The notes under the pieces are model-generated. The model had not been told where the DNA came from, ran no database searches, and was given only the letters and a program-made list of their open reading frames with translations. From Prorocentrum cordatum (lineage: Eukaryota > Sar > Dinophyceae > Prorocentrales > Prorocentraceae): a stretch of 64,000 nt of DNA. How positions within the stretch are numbered: the stretch's first letter is position 1; each line of letters starts with the position of its first letter. Position numbers and translations under genes: made by a program. Shown one piece after another: positions 20,222 through 31,002 of the stretch. Location: positions 514,001 to 578,000 of the forward strand of contig CAUYUJ010021048.1 in the NCBI GenBank assembly GCA_963575745.1, read 5' to 3'.

Positions 20222-21178
20222 ATGCCCCGTTGGGTGCTGGCCTCTACGCCGGGCTCTCACAGCGTCTGCGTCGCTCACCCCTGGCCCAGGAGAGGGCCAC
20301 GAGAGAGGGGAGTGGGAGGCAGGGGCCTCACGGCGACGTGGGGGCGCCGGCGGAGCCAGCCTGCGCCTGCGCCTCCGGGCAGACGGCTCAGGCGCTATAG
20401 CCACACCCTCGCCGCCTTCGGGGGCCGCGCGTGGCTCTCCTGGTCGAGCCCTCGGCCACGGATCCGCCGCCAACCATGGCCGATCCGAGAAGACGCCCTG
20501 AGGGCCAAGAGGGCCCGCGAGATGCTGAGGGAACGGCGCGCCGGGCATCCGACCGCTTCGAGCATGACGAGTGCTATCACGCGTGCGACTACTCGGAGAC
20601 CACGTGCCGGGCAGCGGCTCGGCGACGCCAGCGGGCAACGCCCAGCGTCCCATTTAGCCAAGCCCGAAGGAGTCACTACCTGGGCCATCACCAGAGCGAA
20701 ACACGACAGCCCCTGCGAGGAGCCCCAGAGGCAGGAGAAGGCGAGCGCGGAGGAGGCCGAAGCAGAAGGCGGAGCCGCACCCTCTCAGCCGCCTGAGGGC
20801 CCGCGAGGAGGAGGCGCGAGCGCGCTAGGAAAGGCGCTGGGGCCTCAGGAACCCAAGGCTGGTCACGGGATGCAGCCGAGCGGAGAGCGAGGCATGGCCT
20901 GGGTCAACGCGTGGGTAGAGACGGCCTCGGAGTGGCTCGGGGAACGAGTCAGGCATGCCCTGGGAGTTTTGCTGCACCAGCTGATGTCGTTCTTGATAGG
21001 TCTGGTCGATGCCATGGGGCGGCATTTGTTCAGAGCCTACTGGGCCAAGCTGCAGTGGACCGCGATATGCCTGGTAGTGAAGGTGATCGTGGCTATTCTA
21101 GGCTCTACGATCAGCTTCGTGGCCTGGTCTTTGAAGACCCTTCACTCACTTACTGCACCTACGCCTGCACCACCGTGA
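20222..21178 (+). CDS. Unassigned open frame with hydrophobic segments, possible retroelement gag part
   Basis: 318 codons from an ATG. The first 200 residues are basic, low-complexity Arg/Ala/Pro. From about residue 225 there is an amphipathic region and hydrophobic stretches (about 250-265 and 280-305) that could cross or lie on a membrane. The frame stops at 21176-21178, but coding sense seems to go on in frame 1 from there. I do not recognise a family. I suspect the N-terminal part of a polyprotein because three further broken frames follow on the same strand. Confidence 0.35.
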   Translation: MPRWVLASTPGSHSVCVAHPWPRRGPRERGVGGRGLTATWGRRRSQPAPAPPGRRLRRYSHTLAAFGGRAWLSWSSPRPRIRRQPWPIREDALRAKRAREMLRERRAGHPTASSMTSAITRATTRRPRAGQRLGDASGQRPASHLAKPEGVTTWAITRAKHDSPCEEPQRQEKASAEEAEAEGGAAPSQPPEGPRGGGASALGKALGPQEPKAGHGMQPSGERGMAWVNAWVETASEWLGERVRHALGVLLHQLMSFLIGLVDAMGRHLFRAYWAKLQWTAICLVVKVIVAILGSTISFVAWSLKTLHSLTAPTPAPP

Positions 21179-21594
21179 GCGGCTTTGCGCGAGGCAGTGA
21201 GACGGGCCATGACGTACGCGTGGCCCTCGAGGGCAACCCCAACGCGGCGCCGGTCTGGTACGGGCCCGAGGGGTCTGAGCCCTTCACGGAGAAGCGCGTG
21301 ACAGACGACGACGATCGAGTAAGAGGAGGAGGTGCTGAGAAGGTGGTGCCCAAGAACCTCTCGGTCAAGTTCGGGGGCTCCGCGGCCAGGCTCGAGCGAG
21401 GGCCGCTCAAGGGAAGCAGAGTCACTCGGCACAGCCACGTCTACCGCTTCAAGGATGTGTTGGGCAACTCGCACCGACACCTCAAGACGGATCTGGACGC
21501 CACACGAGACGAGGACGGAGCCGGCATTGTGCACTTGTGCGCCACCGCCCCCTGCACGCTGCCCGACGACGGCAAGAAGATCGTGCACATCTGA
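21179..21594 (+). pseudogene. Unassigned polyprotein segment, His-rich
   Basis: Open in frame 1 (the formal frame starts at 20911 and overlaps the previous one). The segment from 21350 looks globular: Lys-Asn-Leu-Ser-Val-Lys-Phe, then HSHVYRFKDVLGNSHRHLKTD, HLC and a Cys. A possible His/Cys metal site. No family recognised; continuity with both neighbours by indels is an inference. Confidence 0.4.
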
Positions 21595-21634
21595 TCTCCG
21601 AGTCTGACGAACGGATCACAGCAACGCGATCAAT

Positions 21635-22170
21635 ATGGCGGGCCTGGCGAAGCTCTCTCCATCGGGCAGGGCGCGCACAGGCGGTCGGGTGTGCTGCTCC
21701 TGGACGTGCAGAAACGTCGCGAGGATGGCGAAGGGAGCCTGCGGGTGCTGCGCCGGGAGGCGCTTGAGGCACCCCCGTCCTGGCAGCGGGTCCGAGGAGG
21801 CAGAGGTCATGGACCCCAACTCGGAGACGGAGTCGAAGCCCTGGGCGGACGTTTGCGAGGCAGACCGGATCGCCTGTCTGTCCAAGGTAAGGGGGCTACC
21901 CACATCTCGTGCCCGAACGGGTGCCAGGACTCGGCGGGGGCCGAGCCTGTGATGATGATCGTCGAAGATGCGGCTATCTCGGACGTGCGGCAGGCACCGG
22001 AGGAAGACGGCACGCGCAGCTTCAGGGCGTGCCCCTTCCAGGCGCAGGCCTACGAAGCTCAGGCGGCGCCAAAGAAGTGTGCCCGAGCCCACTGCTGCCA
22101 CGAGGAGACGACGGACCAGGACGGGCTCCCGCTGTGCGCGGTGCATGCTGCTGATCGCTCGGTGTCCTAG
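21635..22170 (+). pseudogene. Unassigned Cys/His-rich polyprotein segment
   Basis: Frame 2 at 21635-21900 (ending SESKPWADVCEAD-like, here SETESKPWADVCEAD) appears to pass into frame 1, where 21900-22170 shows Cys-x3-Cys, then Cys-Pro-Phe, CARAHCCHE and PLCAVHAA: a zinc-ribbon-like arrangement. A GTAAG at 21887 near the frame change could be a splice donor, but an indel is simpler. Confidence 0.4.
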
Positions 22171-22983
22171 CGCAGTCGGTCTACCACGCCTCGGCCAACG
22201 GAGGGCAACGGCAGCTCCAGCACAAAGCTCGAGCCGAAGGAGGCGACGCAGGACCGTCCTCCCGTGGCGGTCCGCCCCAGAGGCCCAGCGGCCGAAGACC
22301 CTGCGGACTCGTGCTGGCTGGTTAACGTTTGGGACCCCTTGGCGGACGCTGGGGCTACATGGGAGGCCCAACGCAGCTTCCCCGCTCGCTTCGTCGACTC
22401 CACGGTGGACGACCCCAGGACGGACGTTGAGGCCGTCGGGCTGCGCACCGTTCTCTTCATCCACGACGGCGCGTTGCAAACGCCACGCCCAGAGCTGCTG
22501 GACGAGTACATCAGCGCCCAGCCGCGAGTGATCTGCTGGCGGGGAGGATTGGCGCCGAAGCTGCCCGACGAAGGCGACGGCACCAACCATCAGGGGGACA
22601 GCCTGGGCCCGGCGTCGGTGGCGGCCGTGGTCAAGGACAGGAATCAGCACCACTTCGGGAGGCGGATGAGGTCCACATGCGATAAAAGGACCCCCCCACC
22701 TAGGAGGGCGACGAGCGGAGGAGACCTTGAGGAGAGGCTCAGAAAGGCGCGCGCCCATGACGAGGCTCAGCGGAAGAGCGATCCGCAAGCCACCCTCGTG
22801 ACGGGCTACCTGGGTTCAGAGGGCGGACGGCTACTCGGACGAGGAGGCGAGGGTGGCCATGACCGCGGACAGCGGCACGGGCCCGCACGAGTTGCTGGTC
22901 GAGCTGAGCTCATCGACTCCGCCGACGCGATGCACGGCGACCTTGTGGGCGAAGTTGGACTCAGCCTGGAGGAGGAGGAGTAG
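22171..22983 (+). CDS. Unassigned acidic open frame
   Basis: Open in frame 1 from 22171 to the TAG at 22981-22983. An ATG-like start is uncertain (22264 is GTG). It contains a Trp-Asp-Pro segment, a VLFIHDGAL strand and a charged, helical C-terminal third ending in poly-Glu. Probably the continuation of the segments before it. Function unknown. Confidence 0.35.
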   Translation, partial: RSRSTTPRPTEGNGSSSTKLEPKEATQDRPPVAVRPRGPAAEDPADSCWLVNVWDPLADAGATWEAQRSFPARFVDSTVDDPRTDVEAVGLRTVLFIHDGALQTPRPELLDEYISAQPRVICWRGGLAPKLPDEGDGTNHQGDSLGPASVAAVVKDRNQHHFGRRMRSTCDKRTPPPRRATSGGDLEERLRKARAHDEAQRKSDPQATLVTGYLGSEGGRLLGRGGEGGHDRGQRHGPARVAGRAELIDSADAMHGDLVGEVGLSLEEEE

Positions 22984-23737
22984 TGAGCGCGAGGGAGCTG
23001 AGGAGCGGGCTCAGCCTCAGAGGCGTTGCAAAAGCAACCCCTGGGGCACATGCCCCCTGGCGGGTGGACCCATGGGGGAGGAGAGACCCAAATGCGTCCG
23101 ACGGAGCCGGAGCTCCGGACCCCTCCTCTCTGCGGCATTTCTATATCCCGAACTGGACCGATCCGTGAAGGCCCCCAGGCACGAAACCGGGCGACGACGC
23201 CCGATGTGAACAAATGACGACACCTGGATCTCAGGCCCAGGCGTTCCACGACCTTGTGCAATGCGCGAGAAGTCCCGACCCTTGGGCCAGCTTTCGCCCT
23301 GGGGCCACTCTTGATGGTCCTAGGGCCCGAACACGGGCCTCAGGTACAGCCGAAATCCACGAAAAACTGCCAGATGGAAAACAAAAACATATTGTCGGAG
23401 CTTCGTGTACCTCAAGGGACCCTGAAATCCAACGGATCCAATACGTTGCAACAACATCAGGGGAAACCACGACCGGAGCCTTAGACCCAATCCTTCTGCT
23501 GCACTTTCCGAACCAGATCGGTCCGCGATGCCCCCCCTGACTTTGAGTCGGCCGTACTTTGTGGTTGATTTTTTGACTACAAAAAAACAGAATTTTACCC
23601 CAAACGGTGCGTCAAAGATACGGCGGTAATTTTTGCCTCGGAAACAACAGAGCGGATACTTCAATCAGCGCACGAACGAAACAGCAACGGCAACGTGGGG
23701 CGGAAATCGTCACCCAAGGAGCTCGAAAAGTACCCCC
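22984..23737. other. Intergenic, with one R1 repeat
   Basis: 23268-23356 is a reversed copy of the dispersed repeat R1. The rest, AT-richer toward 23,600, shows nothing else. Confidence 0.5.
23268..23356 (-). repeat. Dispersed repeat R1
   Basis: On the - strand reads GGGCCCTAGGACCATCAA after a TTTCGG start, ending GGGTCGGGACTT. R1 consensus by eye: TTTCGGCCTC, GGGGGCCCTTGCTGGGCCCC, GGGACCATCAAAAACGA, then GGGGAAGGGGTCGGGACCTC. Other copies are at 32326, 34203, 34340, 39573, 40888, 45005(-), 46588, 48661 and 51013. Confidence 0.65.
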
Positions 23738-24570
23738 CCCGTGAAAAATATAACAAAAGTGGCACAAAGATGGAGGCCAAAACGATGTTGAATCAGACCA
23801 GGCGGGGCCCGTCGCACGAAGCGACATCGGCCTGGCAATGTTAAGGAAGGGCGTCTCGTCTGGATTGCGCGGTGAACGGTCGCCATCCGACTGTGGGAAC
23901 GAAGTCGCACGGCAGAACGTGGAACCGCCCACGCCAATGGCCCTGTGAAGGATTAGTTCGGAAGAGCAACCGGGCATTAAGTGGCGTCCGCCTCCCAATG
24001 TCGCCACCGGGCGTGCAAGCCAAAGTATGGCATATCAATGACCTGGCCCATGGTGCACGCATGCGCCCGCCGCCAACATTGAAAGGCGAACGTCACTTAA
24101 TGATCCTTTGGGGGCGCTGCCGTGTGCAAGTCATTCAAGACGATCGTCTGGTTGATTTTGTTATAACTTTTCTCCCGGCTGTGTGGGTGTCGAACCTGTT
24201 TGGGTGTGTCCCAATCGTTCTGGCGGCAATTGCCCTATAGCGTCGGCAACCTCTGCAGTTCGGCCAAATGGAATGGGAAGCGCGCGATCCCTGATAAATG
24301 CAATTGTGCCTGGACGGTTGCCGTACTCTGTCGTGGCCCCCATGGGGGGGTAAGGGGGGGAACGCGAGGGAAAAGAACCGCGAAGGAGGAGGAGGAAAAC
24401 GAGGAGGGGGGAGGAGCAAGAGGATTAGAAGGAGGAGGCGAACGAAGATGCTGATGATGTCTGGGCAGACGAGCGAGAGCTAAGCAGTAGCCGGCGACGT
24501 GGCGAGAAAACATGCCGTCTTCGTCGTGGTCGCCGTGGTCGCTGTTGTCCCCGTCGTTAACGTAGTCGTA

Positions 24571-24602
<32 letters not shown>

Positions 24603-25774
24603 TGTCGTCGCGGTCGCCATCGTCGTCGTCCTCGTCGACGTCGCCGTGGTCGTCGTCGTCGTCCGCCGTTTTTGGCAATAGCAGCTGCGCCTGGGGCCCA
24701 GAAGCCGCCCGTCTTTGTTGGACCTCCCAGACCTGCGACGCCTGTGGGGCCTGCGAAACCTGTGGGGCCTGTGAAACTTGTGCGACCTGTGAAGCCTGGG
24801 GGGCCTGAGGGGCTGACGAAACCAATGGGACCTGCGGGGCGTTGTCCAACAAACCGTGTTGACGATCTGGCGGGGGGCGGGCGCTACTGTGTAAATTCAC
24901 ACACGGGATGCAGTTCAGGTTGCCCGGCAATCCCACTTAACGATCGGGCGGGTCCGGGATTAGTGTGTAAATTCATGGACAGAGCGCATTTCGCGTAAAG
25001 TGGCGTGCCCCGGCGTGCCCACTTTACGATTTGGTGTTTCCGCGTTTCGTGTGTGAAAAAAAAAAACCGAAAGCATCCATCGTAAAGTGGAACTGTTTGA
25101 ATCAAACAAATGAATGTTTTTTGTTGGTGAACAATCCCTCTTTACGATGGATGCTTCCCGTCCCATTTTTCACACACGAAACGCGGAAACACCAAATCGT
25201 AAAGTGGGCACGCCAGGGCACGCCACTTTGCGCGAAGTGCGCTCTGTCCATGAATTTACACACTAAACCCGCACCCGCATGCACCCGCACGATCGTTAAG
25301 TGGGATTGCCGGGCAACCTAAACCGCATCCCGTGTGTGAATTTACATAGTAAAGCCCGCCACCCGCCGGATCGTCAACGTGGTTTGTTGGACAAAGCCCC
25401 ACGGGTCCCGCAAGTCCCACAGGTCTCGCATGTCCCACAAGCCCCACAGGTCCCACAGGTCCCACAGGTCCCACAGGCCCCACGGCTCCCACAATCCCTA
25501 CAGGCCTTGCAGGTCTCGCAGGCCCTGACAGGGCCGACGTTTCGCACAGGCCCCACACGTCCTGCAAGCCCCATACATCCCACACGCACAGGTCGCACAG
25601 GTCCGGCAAGACCCACCGATCCCGCAAGTCGCCGAAGCCCCGCACGTCTCGCAGGTCCCAGAAGCCCCGCAGGGGCACAAGTCTCACACGCCCCACAGGA
25701 CCCACAGGGCGGCACGCTAATAAACGAGAAAAAATCGCGCGGAAACTCAACACTTAAGCAGATTTACCCATCCC
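23738..25774 (+). repeat. 2.03-kb tandem unit 1
   Basis: Starts with GTGAAAAA and AAAACGATGTTGAATCAG. Order: about 560 bp of unique sequence (23738-24300), a GGA-rich part (24350-24440), a GTC-rich part (24520-24670), a CCTGTGGGGCCTGYGAAA minisatellite, then a large palindrome whose right arm ends in the complementary minisatellite. Unit 2 repeats the order. Confidence 0.9.
24720..25530. repeat. Giant palindrome 1 (arms about 370 bp, spacer about 48 bp)
   Basis: Left arm 24720-25090, spacer about 25091-25138, right arm 25139-25530. Matching pairs include CATCCATCGTAAAG with CTTTACGATGGATG, and ATTCACACACGGGATGC with GCATCCCGTGTGTGAAT. The outer arms are complementary minisatellites (CCTGTGGGG / CCCCACAGG). 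Confidence 0.85.
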
Positions 25775-27798
25775 CGTGAAAAAAAAGGTATAAACAAAAA
25801 TGGCGCAAGCATGGAAGCCAAAACGATGCTGAATCAGGCCAGGCGGGGCCCGTCGCACAAAGCGACATCGGCCTGGCAATGTTAAGGATGGACGTCTCGT
25901 CTGGATTGCGCGGTGAACGGTCGCCATCCGATTGGGAACGAAGTCGCACGGCAGAACGTGGAACCGCCCACGCCAGCGGCCCTGTGAAAGATTAGTTTGG
26001 AAAAGCAACCGGGCATTGAGTGGCGTCCGCCTCCCAATGTCGCCACCGGGCGCGCAAGCCAAAGCATGGCATATCAATGACCTGGCCCATGGTGCACGCC
26101 TGCGCACGCTGCCAACATTGAAAAGCGAACGTCGCTTAATGATCCTTTTTGGGCGCTGCCGTGTGCAAGTCATTCAAGACGATCGTCTGGCTGATTTTGT
26201 TATAACTTTTCTCCCGGCTGTGTGGATGTCGAACCTGTTTGGGTGTGTCCCAGTCGTTCTGGCGGCAATTGCCCTATAGCGTCGGCAACCTCTGCACAGT
26301 TCGGCCAGATGGAATGGGAAGCGCGCAGTCCCTGATAAATGCAATGGTGCCCGGAGGGTTGCCGTGCTCTGTCGTGGCCCCCCTGGGAGGGTAAGGGGGG
26401 GAACGCGAGGGAAAAAAACTGCGAAGGAGGAGGGAAACGAGGAGGGGGGAGGAGCAAAAGGATTAGAAGGAGGAGGCGAGTGAGGATGCTGATGATCTCG
26501 GCAGACGAGCGAGAGCGAAGCAGTAGCCGGCGATGTGGCGAGAAAGCATGTCGTCTTCGTCGTGGTCGCCGTGGTCCCCGTCGTTGTCGTAGTCGTAGTC
26601 GTCGTCATCGTCGTCGTTGTCGCTGTCGTCGTGGTCGCCATCGTCATCGTCCTCGTCGACATCGCCGCGGTCGTCGTCGTCGTCGTCGTCGTCGTCCGCT
26701 GTTCTTGGCAATAACAGCTGCGCCTGGGGCCCAGAAGCCGCCCGTTTTTGTTGGACCTCCCTGACCTGCGAGGCCTGTGGGGCCTGCGAAACCTGTGGGT
26801 CCTGTGAAACTTGTGCGACCTGTGAAGCCTGGGGGACATGTGGGGCTGACGAATCCAATGGGACCTGCGGGGCGTTGTCCAACAAACCGTGTTGACGATC
26901 TGGCGGGGAGCGGGCTCCATTATGACAATTCACACACGGGATGCAGTTTAGGTTGCCCGGCAATCCCACTTAACGATCGGGCGGGTCCGGGTTTAGTGTG
27001 TAAATTCATGGACAGAGCGCGTTTCGCGCAAAGTGGCGTGCCCTGGCGTGCCCACTTTACGATTTGGTGTTTCCGCGTTTCGTGTGTGAAAAAAGGACGG
27101 GCAGCATCCATCGTAAAGTGGAACTGCTTGAGGAAAAAAACATAAATGTTTTGAATGTTATTGAAAAGCTCCAACATTACGATGGGTGCTTCCCGTCTTA
27201 TTTTTCACACACGAAACGCAAAGAAAAACAAACAAATCGTAAAGTGGGCACGCCGGGGCACGCGACTTTACGCGAAATGCGCTCTGTCTATGAATTTGCA
27301 AACTAAACCCGCACCCGCCCGATCATTAAGTGGGATTGCCGGGCAACCTAAACTGCATAGAGTGTGTGAATTTACATAGTAAAGCCCGCCCCCCGCCGGA
27401 TCGTCAACATGGTTTGTTGGACAACGCCCCACAATTAACTCCCGCAAGTCCCACAAGTCTCGCAGTCCCACAAGCCCCACAGGTCCCACAGGTCCCACAG
27501 GCCCCACGGCTCCCACAAACCCTACAGGCCTTGCAGGTTTCGCAAGCCCTAACAAGGCCGACGTTTCGCACAGGCCCCACACGTCCTGCAGGCCCCATAC
27601 CTCCCACACGCACAGGTCGAACAGGTCCCGCAAGACTCACCGATCTCGCAAGTCGCCCAGGCCCCGCGTGTCTCGCAGGTCCCACAAACCCCACAAGGGC
27701 ACAAGTCTCACACGCCCCACAGGACCCACAGGGCGGCACGCTAATAAACCATACAAATCGCGCAGGAACCCAATACTTAGGCAGATTTACCCATCCCC
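25775..27798 (+). repeat. 2.02-kb tandem unit 2
   Basis: High identity to unit 1 in the first 560 bp (roughly 95% by eye). The GTC tract (26555-26700) and minisatellite differ in length, and the palindrome centre differs most. Confidence 0.9.
26755..27580. repeat. Giant palindrome 2
   Basis: Same structure as palindrome 1: left arm to about 27120, spacer about 27121-27175 (AT-rich, unlike palindrome 1), right arm to about 27580. Arm sequences match those of palindrome 1 closely. Confidence 0.85.
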
Positions 27799-28247
27799 GT
27801 GAAAAAAAAACTTAGCAAAAACAGCACAAGGATGGAAGCCAAAACGATGTTGAATCAGGCCAGGCGGGGCCCGTCGCACAAAGCGACATCGGCCTGGCAA
27901 TGTTAAAGAAGGACGTCTCGTCTGGATTGCGCGGTGCACGGTAGCCATCCGACTGTGGGAACGAAGTCGTACGGCAGAACGTGGAACCGACCACGCCAGC
28001 GGCCCTGTGAAGGATTAGTTTGGAAGAGCAACCGGGCATTAAGTGGCGTCCGCCTCCCAATGTCGCCACCGGGCGCGCAAGCCAAAGCATGGCATATCAA
28101 TGACCTGGCCCATGGTGCACGCCTGCGCACGCTGCCAACATTGAAAGGCGAACGTCACTTAATGATCCTTTTTGGGCGTTGCCGTGTGCAAATAATTCAA
28201 GACGATCGTCTTGTTGATGTTGTTATAACTTTTCTCCCGGCTGTGTA
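27799..28247 (+). repeat. Partial tandem unit 3
   Basis: Matches the first 450 bp of units 1 and 2, then breaks off after TTTTCTCCCGGCTGTGT, where the other units continue. Confidence 0.9.
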
Positions 28248-28330
28248 GGGCAGACATTTCCGCCTTACCTGCGAAACCGCTCAAAGTACGGTGGATCCAG
28301 AATCAGGGCCAGGGCCCGAATCAGGGCGAA
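28248..28330 (+). repeat. Dispersed repeat R2
   Basis: TTTCCGCCTTACCTGCGAAA then GGATCCAGAATCAGGG. Similar segments are at 46510-46562, 48588-48640 and 48737-48803, there joined to R1. Confidence 0.6.
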
Positions 28331-28379
28331 CGCGCTAAGTGCGAGAGAAACGGCGACGCGTCAGGATCTCAGGGTCAGG

Positions 28380-28620
28380 GCACTCGGGGCCCAAAAACCG
28401 TGTTGTGAAAGACGGCGGGGTGACCTCGAACCCCCATGAGACCTCACCGCGCGGTCCGTCACCGCACGGTTGGGGGATCCTTGAGGCCCCGGTCGCCCGA
28501 AACGTCCTCGGAAGACTACCTGATTCCCAAAACCGTGCAGTGACCCCGAATCCCCACGGACTCACCACGCGGTGTGGTCACCACACCGTTGTTTGGGGAA
28601 CCCGAACCTACCGATACACT
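28380..28620 (+). repeat. Two imperfect repeats of about 100 bp
   Basis: CCCAAAAACCGTG...GGGTGACCTCGAACCCCCA...CACCGCACGGTTGGGG recurs as CCCAAAACCGTG...GTGACCCCGAATCCCCA...CACCACACCGTTGTTTGGGG. Confidence 0.55.
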
Positions 28621-29869
28621 GCTACTCCACGGGCCTCTGACCGGCACTTCGAAGCGCATCCGGCGGCGGCGACGAGGGCCTCCCAGGATGCCCAAGAATG
28701 CGACAGCTGGGCAACAGTCTCGGTGTCACTACCCCTTCCTCCTCTGGGCTTCCGGGCCCCCGCGAAGGGGAGGCCCCGGGCCCCTCCTGCTGGGCGCCGG
28801 GGGCGGTGGCCGAGTCCGCCGGCCGGCCAGCGGGCTCTCGGCGGGCGCCCGGCGTGCTGGTGGCGCGCCGCCCGCCCGCCGCAGGCGGCCCTCGAGCCTC
28901 GGAGCCGCCACTCGAGCCAAAGGGGGGAGGGGACGGGGAGGAACAACGGTCGACGGGCAACAGCCGGCACCGGATGCCCCTGGTGGTGGAAGCAGGGTGC
29001 TGTTGGGTTGCAGGAAGCTCTGCGTGGAGGCGCCCCCGCCGACACGCGGGCCCTCTGCGTGCCTACCGGCACTCCTCGGAGGGGAGGTCAGACAGATGGG
29101 AGCACGAGCAGAAAGTTTGGGGACAGGCGGGACGATGCAAGAGGAGCAGGGCGAGGAGGGGGGGGCGCAGAGAATGACGGGGGGGGTCAGGGGGAGGGGG
29201 CAGCGGGCAGGAGAGGAGGAGGAGAGGAAGAATAGGAAGAAGTGAGCACCCCCAGCGCCCCCAATCTAATACTGGCGGGCTGCGCCGCGATGCGTCGATC
29301 TGTCGACTGGCCGAAATCCTGCGTTCCACCACTAGCGATGCCCACCAACATTCAATCGGCGGCAGGGGGGCGCATTGAAAATGCGCCAGCACCCTGGTCG
29401 CGCGGGTGGTGATTGTCCATCAACGGGAGGGGATGAAATGACAAGAAGTGGATCGACATAAACTGTCGGAGGTCCACGCGGATTTCATGGATCGGCGCTG
29501 GATCTGAGAAGCGGCCCGAAAACTGGAGCCCCTCCTGAGACCAGAGTGGTCCCTGCTTCTGCGTCTTGACTGTACCGTGGGAGCGAGTGAGCGAAAGGCG
29601 CTCTGTGCTTTGGAAGGAAGCATGCCCCTGCACATATAATTTCGGAGGTCCGTGTGGATTTCTTGGGCTGGCGCTGGGCCTACTTCCGTAATGGAGATCT
29701 GCTGATGGCGTGTATACTACGGGGGATTTTTCCTACCGGGCAGACGCGATAATGACTGTGAAACGATCGCCGATGCCCCTGACAGGAACGGTATCTTATA
29801 CATCAGCCAACAGAACCTTCGGTATGGCAAGAAGGGCAAGGAAGGGGGTCGGGTAGCAAGGATGGATGG
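28621..29869. other. GC-rich intergenic region
   Basis: Very GC-rich to 29,245, with long overlapping frames on both strands that are unlikely to be genes. 29,290-29,860 is ordinary sequence with nothing recognised. Confidence 0.4.
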
Positions 29870-30012
29870 ACGAGGGCTCATCCTCCTTTTCCTCCTTCTC
29901 CCAATGCTCCTGTTGCTCCTTTTGCCCCGCCTCCTGCTCCTCCTCCTCCTCCTCCTCCTCCTCCTCCTCCTCATCATCATCATCATCATCATCATCATCA
30001 CCATCATCCTCC
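29870..30012 (+). repeat. CTC and CAT microsatellites
   Basis: (CTC)n at 29930-29972 followed by (ATC)n at 29973-30003. Confidence 0.9.
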
Positions 30013-30393
30013 CAGCGCTCCGCTTGCCGTTCCTCTTCCCCTCTTCCCCTCTTCCTGTACCTGCGCGGGGCCATCGTGCGGCTCTTTTGGGGTCGCTTCG
30101 AAGCCCACCCCACCCATCGCGGCCATAGCCTCTCCGGGCAGTGCTTGGTCCCTGGAAGCCCAGCGCTTAGGGCTCTCTGAAGCCTTCTTGGGCCGCGGCG
30201 GGTTCCTTCGGAAGGCTCTTTGGGTAGTTGAAGAGGGGGATGAGGAGGAGGAGGAGGAGGAGGAGGATGAGGAGCGCACGTAACCTGAGGCGGTTCGTGG
30301 TGACCTGGGCACTAGATGCGCATGGCATCGAGTGCGGCGGCTCGGATTTCGTAATGGTATGGCGGCGGCGGGGGCCGACGGTGCAATGCGAGG

Positions 30394-30990
30394 TCAGCTT
30401 TCAGTTTGTGATAGATGTGAAAGCTGAGGACAGTAATGTAGTGGCATCGCTGGCGGGGATATTGTCTCCAAATCGGGCTCAGCTCCAAGACCCAGACGAG
30501 TGAGGGGCGAGACGGGGAGAAACCCGCGAGGAAGAGCGAGGAGGTGCAGAAGACGAGGACACACGAGGTAGTGGGGGAAGTCATTTGGGTCGGAGCAGCC
30601 GAGGAGACAGGAACAGGCAAGAGCACTGGGAAGACGGGCAGAGGTCGTCCAGGCCCCCGCCAGAGTCTTCAGGTGAGCCCAAACCCAGGACGGAGGGGTG
30701 CGGCAGAGGACAGCACGGAGGGCCTCCCAGCGCTTTTGCAGCTCGGGAGGTGCTGGGAGGCCACCCCTCGGGAGCCAGACGGAGAGACGCCGACGGAGCA
30801 GGGAGGGGAGGGAATCAGGGAAGAGAGACGAGGCGAGGCGACGGGAAAGGATGCGCTGAGGGCGTGGGCGGCGGGCGTCCTGCATCGCCGCCGCGATCTC
30901 GGCGTCGGCTGCCGACGTTGCAGCACACCAGGCCACAGCATCCACGCACGGTGGTGGGGCCGTCGCCGAAATTGACTTCTCTAGGAATTC
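30394..30990 (-). pseudogene. LINE C-terminal region with Cys-His knuckle
   Basis: Frame on the - strand containing WTTSARLPS and then CLLGC-x7-H-x3-C (a C-x3-C-x7-H-x3-C cluster; codons roughly 30515-30570), the zinc-knuckle-like motif found C-terminal to the reverse transcriptase of many non-LTR retrotransposons. It continues the RT at 31003-32034 after one frame change near 30990-31003. About 180 residues. Confidence 0.65.
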
Positions 30991-31002
30991 GGCTATTGAA
31001 GA

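Noticed and set aside
23872-28248. A 104-122-codon frame present in all three 2-kb units (23872-24240, 25932-26279, 27934-28248)
   Set aside because: Comparing copies 1 and 2 by hand, most codon differences change the amino acid, and copy 3 ends early. This is not the pattern of a selected gene.
28339-29245. Frames of 223-298 codons in GC-rich DNA
   Set aside because: Open in several phases at once, Arg/Ala/Pro-rich, no domain; expected at this GC content.
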